64,000 nt of DNA from Proteromonas lacertae (lineage: Eukaryota; Sar; Bigyra; Opalinata; Proteromonadidae), in contig NGBS01000002.1 of NCBI GenBank assembly GCA_002245135.1, positions 310,001 to 374,000 of the forward strand, given 5' to 3'. Positions 57,811 to 64,000 of this stretch are shown here, piece after piece. The first letter of the stretch is position 1. Each line of letters starts with the position of its first letter. The notes under the pieces are model-generated. The model had not been told where the DNA came from. It did not search any database and saw only the letters and a program-made list of their open reading frames with translations. The translations under genes and the position numbers were made by a program.

Positions 57811-60513
57811 ATGAATAATAATGCTACAATTGGAACACAATATATAAATCAACAGAATAGTGGAAATAATAAATACTTGAAAATTAAACTGCAAAATGAT
57901 AATAATAGTAAATTATATGATAACAATACTTGTAACAATTATTATACTCCATATAATCAACAGACGCAACAAATGCAGCAAACTTACACTACTCCTATAA
58001 ATAACACTCAAAATTATAATCAATCACCACCAATAAATCCTATTGTAACTCAAAATTGTCGTAGTTCTACATCTCCTCAAACGCCATCTTCATACATGGT
58101 TTGTACTCCAATATATCAGCAAGATATGGTGCATACGTATCCACATGTAGCATCTACATATATACCTCCTCTTCCATCATATCCACTACAACCATCTCAA
58201 CCTCCACAACCTCCAAAATCACCTCAATTTCAAACTACAACTATTCCAATATTCTATGAATCTTCACCACCACCACCACGACCTTATCAACAACCTCCTC
58301 CACAACCAACACAACCTTATCAACAACAACCAACTCAAACAATACAACAATCTTATCAACAACAACCAACTCAAACAATACAACAACCTTATCAACAACA
58401 ACCTCCTCCACAACCAACACAACCTTATCAACAACAACCAACTCAAACAATACAACAACCTTATCAACAACAACCAACTCAAACAATACAACAACCTTAT
58501 CAACAACAACCAACTCAAACAATACAACAACCTTATCAACAACAACCAACTCAAACAATACAACAACCTTATCAACAACAACCAACTCAAACAATACAAC
58601 AACCTTATCAACAACAACCTCCTCCACAACCAACACAACCTTATCAACAACAACCAACTCAAACAATACAACAACCTTATCAACAACAACCAACTCAAAC
58701 AATACAACAATCTTATCAACAACAACCAACTCAAACAATACAACAATCTTATCAACAACAACCAACTCAAACAATACAACAATCTTATCAACAGCCTTAT
58801 CCATCTCCACTTCAACCATACCAAACATCACCTATACCACAACTTCCACCACAATATTATCAAAACTATATTCCTTGTGCTACTTCATTAATTTATCCAA
58901 TTAATAGACAACCATTACCACCAAAAGCAAAGGCTAAAAGAATTGGTAAAGAATTGGATATGTTTACTAATTATATTGATTTTCTTGAGAATGAAAAATT
59001 AATTGATCTTCTAAAGATAAAGAAAATAAAGAAAAGAATGGTTAATGTTATTAATAAGATCCAAGAAATATATCCAGAAATAAAATCTCAAAAATTCTAT
59101 AAAATACTTAAAAAATTCACTAGAAAATATAAGAGAAATAAAAAACAAATAAAGAAAGAAATAATGGAAGATAAAGATAGATTTGATGATTTTAATGAAT
59201 TGAATGATTATTTAACAAAATTAAAATCTGAATTTAAATATGATGGTAGTGATAGTGATAGTGATAGTGATAGTGATGATGATAATAGACATAAGAAATC
59301 TAAACATTATTCAGATCCATCATCACCAATTAATGTATCTCCTAGAATAAATGATTCACCAGTCAATTCATTTACAAAGAAATATGACTCACCAAAAGAT
59401 TCCTTTACTTCTTTATTTAAACGATCAGATACTCCACCATTATCCTTAAAAAGATCAATAACACCTCCTCCTCCACCAAAATCAAAATTTGAAACAAAAC
59501 CAATTAAAAGAGAACCAACTGAAAGATGTGATATTTGTATGGAAGATGTACCACAATCAAAAATGTATTTATCAAAGTGTAAAGAACATCATAGATTCTG
59601 TATTGATTGTGCAAAAAGTTCATTTAATAATGATCTAAACACAAAGGTATTACCAACTTGTGCTATGCAGTGTGGATATGAATATACTATTGATGATGCA
59701 TCAAAGATATTTGAAGATGCAGCTGGATTACCATTTGTATTGCAAAGATTTAGTGATTTACATGATGAGGTATTTTTAAGAAGCAAAATGGTAGAATGTC
59801 CAAGAGAAGGTTGTCATGGTAAAGGATATCTTGACAATGGAGATATAACCGAAGAAGTTGAATGTCCAAAATGTCATGAATTATTTTGTCCAAAATGTCA
59901 ATTAACAAGCCATCCAGGTTTTGAGTGTGATTCTATTAGACATTTTCAACAACAATGGTATGAATGGAATATAAAAGGAAGAGATGAAAGAAGAGCACAG
60001 AAAGGTCAGGTAGAAAGATTAACAAATGAGGCAAGAGCAAAAGATGCTAGAAGAAAAGAAGAAATAAGAAAAAGATTAAGAGAATTACAAGCTGATGAAG
60101 AATTTAAAAGAAAGAATTGTAGATTATGTCCAAGATGCAGAGTTCCTATAGAAAAGACAGGTGGTTGTAGAGATATGATATGTGGTCAGAATTATCACGG
60201 AGGTAATGGACAGCCAGGATGTGGACATCATTTTGATTATTATGACGAAGGCTTAGATTATGTTCCAACAATTGAGAATCATATGGAAAATGAAGATTTC
60301 TTTAAAAACATACCCAAGATTAATGATGAAGATCATGAATATGCATGTAGTTACTGCAATAATAGAATTAAGGGTATGAGATTTGGCTGTTTACATGTTC
60401 TTGGTTACTATTTATGTGAAGATTGTGAGGCCAATGAAGATATAAGAAGAAATCATCATCATCATGGAGATGAACATATTTTTAGAGTAATTACTTCTCC
60501 TGATGATTATTAA
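57811..60513 (+). CDS. RBR-type E3 ubiquitin ligase with ZZ-like zinc finger and Q/P repeat N-terminus
   Basis: Single exon of 900 aa. Residues 1-370 are N/Q/P-rich, including the 36-bp minisatellite. A basic helical region follows (KRIGKELDMFTNYIDFLE), then an SDSDSDSD acidic run. RING1 starts near 572 (CDICMEDVPQSKMYL, HHRFCIDCAKSSF), then an IBR with CPREGCHGKGYL and CPKCHELFCPKCQ. A charged helix leads to RING2 near 769 (CRLCPRCRVPIEKTGGCRDM); the Cys in GGC is the RBR catalytic position. RING2 is unusually stretched (GQNYHGGNGQPGCGHHFDYY). Residues from about 843 resemble a ZZ finger (YACSYCNNRIKGMRFGC, YYLCEDCEAN, HHHHGDEHIF). RBR ligases form a thioester with ubiquitin before transfer. 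Substrates unknown. Confidence 0.87.
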   Translation: MNNNATIGTQYINQQNSGNNKYLKIKLQNDNNSKLYDNNTCNNYYTPYNQQTQQMQQTYTTPINNTQNYNQSPPINPIVTQNCRSSTSPQTPSSYMVCTPIYQQDMVHTYPHVASTYIPPLPSYPLQPSQPPQPPKSPQFQTTTIPIFYESSPPPPRPYQQPPPQPTQPYQQQPTQTIQQSYQQQPTQTIQQPYQQQPPPQPTQPYQQQPTQTIQQPYQQQPTQTIQQPYQQQPTQTIQQPYQQQPTQTIQQPYQQQPTQTIQQPYQQQPPPQPTQPYQQQPTQTIQQPYQQQPTQTIQQSYQQQPTQTIQQSYQQQPTQTIQQSYQQPYPSPLQPYQTSPIPQLPPQYYQNYIPCATSLIYPINRQPLPPKAKAKRIGKELDMFTNYIDFLENEKLIDLLKIKKIKKRMVNVINKIQEIYPEIKSQKFYKILKKFTRKYKRNKKQIKKEIMEDKDRFDDFNELNDYLTKLKSEFKYDGSDSDSDSDSDDDNRHKKSKHYSDPSSPINVSPRINDSPVNSFTKKYDSPKDSFTSLFKRSDTPPLSLKRSITPPPPPKSKFETKPIKREPTERCDICMEDVPQSKMYLSKCKEHHRFCIDCAKSSFNNDLNTKVLPTCAMQCGYEYTIDDASKIFEDAAGLPFVLQRFSDLHDEVFLRSKMVECPREGCHGKGYLDNGDITEEVECPKCHELFCPKCQLTSHPGFECDSIRHFQQQWYEWNIKGRDERRAQKGQVERLTNEARAKDARRKEEIRKRLRELQADEEFKRKNCRLCPRCRVPIEKTGGCRDMICGQNYHGGNGQPGCGHHFDYYDEGLDYVPTIENHMENEDFFKNIPKINDEDHEYACSYCNNRIKGMRFGCLHVLGYYLCEDCEANEDIRRNHHHHGDEHIFRVITSPDDY
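58285..58797 (+). repeat. 36-bp minisatellite encoding YQQQPTQTIQQ(P/S)
   Basis: Eleven copies of a 12-codon unit YQQQPTQTIQQP or ...QQS, plus three interspersed YQQ(Q)PPPQPTQP variants, in the RBR-ligase gene. Unit DNA is nearly invariant, indicating recent expansion or homogenisation. Because the unit is a multiple of three, several frames on both strands remain open here. Confidence 0.95.
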
Positions 60514-60683
60514 TTATCATATATATTGTGAATAATTAAAATAAATATAATAAAACATAAGTAATACTAATTGAAATAATATTTGTGATTTATTTTGGGA
60601 AATTGAAAAATCCAATTTTGACCAATGTTATACACGTTTTCGTTTATTCAAACAAAGATGGAAGTAATACTTATATATTTAAA

Positions 60684-63600
60684 ATGAACAATCTAGACGA
60701 TAAACATTCTAATAGTGAGTAAAACTGATAGAAAAAATTGATTAAATGAAACGATCAAAAAATATAACGACAGTTCTTCTTATCAAATTTTAATCATTTG
60801 TTAAGGATAATCAATCCTGTAAACGATATATTTATAGAAAGAATATAATATAAATACAATGTATTGGATTACATTGATATAATTGATAGGAGTGAGGGGA
60901 TTGACAAATCCACAACAAAACTTCAAGCTCTTCCTTCCACAAATAAAAGAGCCAGTAAAGTAACAACTCCACAAAAACCAAAACAAGCACAAGAATCAAG
61001 TCCTGTGAAACTTCCTGATATTAACTCAGCAAGAAAGTCTAGAACTGATAAAAAGTATTTATATCTATTCAATAATTTAATGAAAACAAATAGATCTATT
61101 CACAATCCAAATACATCAGAAAAGCTTAATACTATTGCTTCTAGTACAGTTATAGACAATTCAAATACAATAAGTCCTGCTCCACTGCGTAAATCTTCGT
61201 CTCTAAAGGCAGCAAAAGCGAACATAGAATCAAATGTCAAATTACCTTCTCCTCACAATAATGACAATAGAAATGAAAAAGAAGAAGTAGAAGAAGAACG
61301 AGGAAAACGTGTACCCTTATTAGGTATAAGTCCTTCGCAATTAGGAGTATCTTCCGATAAAAAAGCTCCAAAAACTGCTAAAATCCGTGCATTATTATCT
61401 AGTGCATTAAGAGATCATTTTTTATTTTCTAAAATAGGTCCAGACATGGAAAGCGCAGTAATTGATGCTATGGATTCAATGAGTGTACCTAAAAACACAA
61501 TGATCATAAAAGAAGGAGATATTGGAGATAATTGCTATGTAATAGAAAAAGGAACATTCCATTTCTTCGAACAGGCTCGAGGTAATGAATTAGTAAATCA
61601 ATTAGGATCAGGTTCAATATTTGGTGAATTAGCACTACTCTATAATTGTCCAAGAACAGCATCAGTGAAAGCAGCAACTGATTGTAAGGTATGGATATTA
61701 GATAGAGTAGCATTTAGAGCAATATTAGCACATTTATCAGAACAAGAATTGTTACAAGCCAAAGAGACACTAAGGTCAATAACTAGTTTGAAATTACTAA
61801 CGGATGAACAATTATCACATGTCGCAGAAGTTGTACAATTCACAGAATATGAAGATGGTGATGCAATTATTGAAAAGAATGTTGAGAATTATGTAGTTTA
61901 TGTAATACAAACTGGTAAAGTGAAGAAAACTGAAGTTGGTAAAGATAAAAAGAATGTTATTACTGAATTAGAACCAGGCCAATGTTTTGGCGAAGAAAGT
62001 CTCTACGAGGAATTACCTACTTACAGTATTGATGCAATAGGTGAAGTATCCTGTTTATGTTTTCATCAAAATGATTTTGTAAGAGTTGTTGGTAATTTGA
62101 AAGAAGTATTAGATCATAATAAACGTATTAATGCATTAAGATCAATTCCAATATTACAATATCTATCAGAAAGTGATTTAGAACAATTAGATGAAGCATT
62201 TGAAGTTGAGAATTATGAAAATGGTTCATTTATAGTAAAACAAGGAGAAATAGGACATAAATTCTATATTATACAAAAAGGAAAATGTAAGATCACTAAA
62301 GTAGTCGATGGAAAAGAGGAAATTCTCCGTACAATCAGCGACGAATCAGGTGGATATTTTGGAGAATTAGCATTACTTCATGATGATACAAGAACTGCCA
62401 ATGTTATTGCTACAGATGGTAAAGTATCATGTTTTGTATTGAATCGTAAATCATTTGATCGATTATTAGGTTCTATGAGAGATATTATGAGCCAGCATTC
62501 AGTTATGAGGACACTACAATCAGTATCTTTATTCCAAACACTTACTATAAAAGAATTAGAAGTAATGGCACAAGCATTTAGAATAAGACATTATAATAGA
62601 AATGAATATATTATGAAACAAGATTCTCCTTCTAGGGAGTTTTATATAATTAGTGAAGGTACAGTTGCATTAACTAAAGTAGAAAATGTAAATAATAAAG
62701 AAACTGTAAAGAGTGTTGGTCAATTAACAAGTGGAGATTATATTGGTGAAGTTGGTTTAATATCCAATGAAATTAGAGATACGAATGCAGTCGCAGAGAC
62801 AGAAGTGGAAGTATTTGTATTAGATGCTAAAGATTTCAGTACACTTTGTGCTCCAATGGTTACTAAACTAGAAGAATGTTTAGCTGAAAGTAAGAATGCA
62901 AATTCAAAGGTTCACATTGACAGACAGAATTATATTAAATCCACCACACTGAATGACTTTGATACTATTGCACTACTAGGTACAGGTGTATTAGGTAGAG
63001 TAACACTAGTTAAATTAAAGAAAACAGGGGAAGTATTTGGATTAAAAGCAATGTCAAAAGTAGCAATTGTGTCAAAGAAACAACAGAAAGCAGTAACCAA
63101 TGAAAAGAAGATATTATTAGCTCTAAATCATCCATTTATATTGAAATTATATAGAACCTATCAAGACAGAGATAGAATCTTTCTACTAATGGAATATGTT
63201 CAAGGTGGTGAACTTTATGGTTTATTAAGGAAATCTAATAAACATCGATTAAGAAGTAGTAAAGCAAGATTTTATGCTGCCTCTGTAATATTAGCATTGG
63301 AATATATTCATAGCAGGAAATTGGTACATAGAGATTTAAAACCTGAAAATATATTGATTGATAGTAAAGGCTTTATTAAATTAATCGATTTTGGTTTTGC
63401 TAAAGAAATCAAAGATAAGACTTATACATTATGTGGTACACCTGATTATCTTGCTCCTGAGGTTATTCTAGGTAGAGGTTATAATAAAAGCTGTGATTAT
63501 TGGTCAGTTGGTATTTTGATCTTTGAAATGTTATGCGGTCGTCCACCATTTAGAGCATCACAAGATGATAAATTATTCCAAAAAATTACTGAAGGAAACT

Positions 63601-63893
63601 ACGAATTTCCACCGAAATTTAGTGATTTTGGAGCTAAAGATATAATACAGAAATTTTTAGTGTTAGAACCACAACACAGAATAGGATGTTTAAAGAGAGG
63701 TATTAGAGATATTAAAGATCACGTTTGGTTCAATGGATTAGATTGGAAGTCGTTGTATCGTAGGAAGATTGAAGTACCATGGGTTCCACAAGTGAAAAGT
63801 GATTGTGATTATACAAATTTTGGTTGTAACGATCCTGAAGAACCAATACCAAAATATGTAGATGATGGAACTGGTTGGGATAAAGATTTTTAG
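60684..63893 (+). CDS. cGMP-dependent protein kinase-like (PKG), four cyclic-nucleotide domains
   Basis: Main exon 60890-63893; a 35-nt first exon from ATG 60684 joined by a 171-nt intron (60719-60889) fits in frame, giving 1,012 aa, but that intron is far longer than the rest. Four cyclic-nucleotide-binding domains: D1 phosphate cassette FGELALLYNCPRTASV (~256) intact; D2 FGEESLYEELPTYSID (~378) without the phosphate-binding Arg; D3 FGELALLHDDTRTANV (~501) intact; D4 IGEVGLISNEIRDTNA (~629), Arg kept but context altered. AGC kinase from ~700: GTGVLGRVTLV, AMSKVAI, HRDLKPENIL, DFGFAK, CGTPDYLAPE, and an AGC tail. RTA/RTAS contexts favour cGMP over cAMP. This is the order of alveolate PKGs. 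Cytosolic or membrane; cGMP source not in this window. Confidence 0.85.
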
Positions 63894-64000
63894 ATAGTTT
63901 TAAATTCACTTGTAATCTTTTTAGAGGATATATTTATATTATTATCATGGTTGTTTTTTTGATTAGAAAAACAAAACACGTGTATGTTTGATTACTGTTT

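Noticed and set aside
58241-58891. Long frames antisense and in frame +2 through the RBR-ligase repeat
   Set aside because: Produced by a 36-bp unit that is open in several frames; translations are monotonous repeats.

Overview
This window comes from the nuclear genome of a compact, strongly AT-rich eukaryotic microbe. The evidence is eukaryote-only genes (GPI-anchor synthesis, an SR splicing factor, DENN, PX, RGS, DHHC, ubiquilin, RBR ligase, four-cNBD PKG), no operons or ribosome-binding sites, and very short introns in most genes. I modelled about 70 introns. Nearly all begin GTAT or GTA and end TAG, nearly all are 25-56 nt, and they are spliced in every phase. All three standard stop codons are used. 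I cannot name the lineage. A PKG-like kinase with four cyclic-nucleotide domains is a type seen in alveolates and some other protists, and sigma-class GSTs plus Q/N-rich tracts fit many amoeboid or flagellate protists. That is inference only.

Layout. 0-4 kb: 5' part of a large secreted or receptor protein on the minus strand, built of tandem bacterial-type Venus-flytrap domains and cut by the window edge. 4.6-10.6 kb: an Hsp110-like chaperone with a Q-rich tail, a small repeat protein, a RETSAT/CRTISO-type oxidoreductase and a POLE3-like histone-fold protein. 10.7-17 kb: PIGO (GPI synthesis), a TTC7-like TPR protein and a small coiled-coil protein. 17.4-29.1 kb: a giant receptor gene of about 3,855 codons. 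It has nine tandem flytrap modules resembling urea/amide-binding proteins, followed by a class C GPCR 7TM domain; a paralogue of it is the gene at 0-4 kb. 29.2-41.2 kb: QTRT2, a PX-PDZ protein, a membrane protein with a long low-complexity tail, a tandem RGS plus DENN protein, a farnesyl diphosphate synthase, EXO1 and a GST. 41.3-51.2 kb: mitochondrial HSP60 (start codon split by an intron), IQ-motif proteins, an SR protein (SRSF7/RSZ type), RCL1, a pseudokinase-like gene and a secreted GST. 51.2-56 kb: the gene-poor part, with a decayed NEK-like kinase pseudogene and a DHHC acyltransferase. 56-64 kb: ubiquilin, an RBR-ZZ ubiquitin ligase with a 36-bp minisatellite, and a PKG-like kinase.

The genes are mostly housekeeping and signalling genes, not one pathway. 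The most unusual element is the pair of flytrap-array proteins flanking a 13-kb block, with several signalling components nearby (RGS-DENN, PX-PDZ, PKG, TTC7). Regulation appears compact: five divergent gene pairs have start codons only 51-112 bp apart. A TCAAGCC element, extended to TCAAGCCAAGTTT at its best sites, lies on the sense strand 30-115 bp upstream of at least six genes. Several genes carry single-base reading-frame breaks, two of them at homopolymer runs, so assembly errors should be excluded before any is called a pseudogene.
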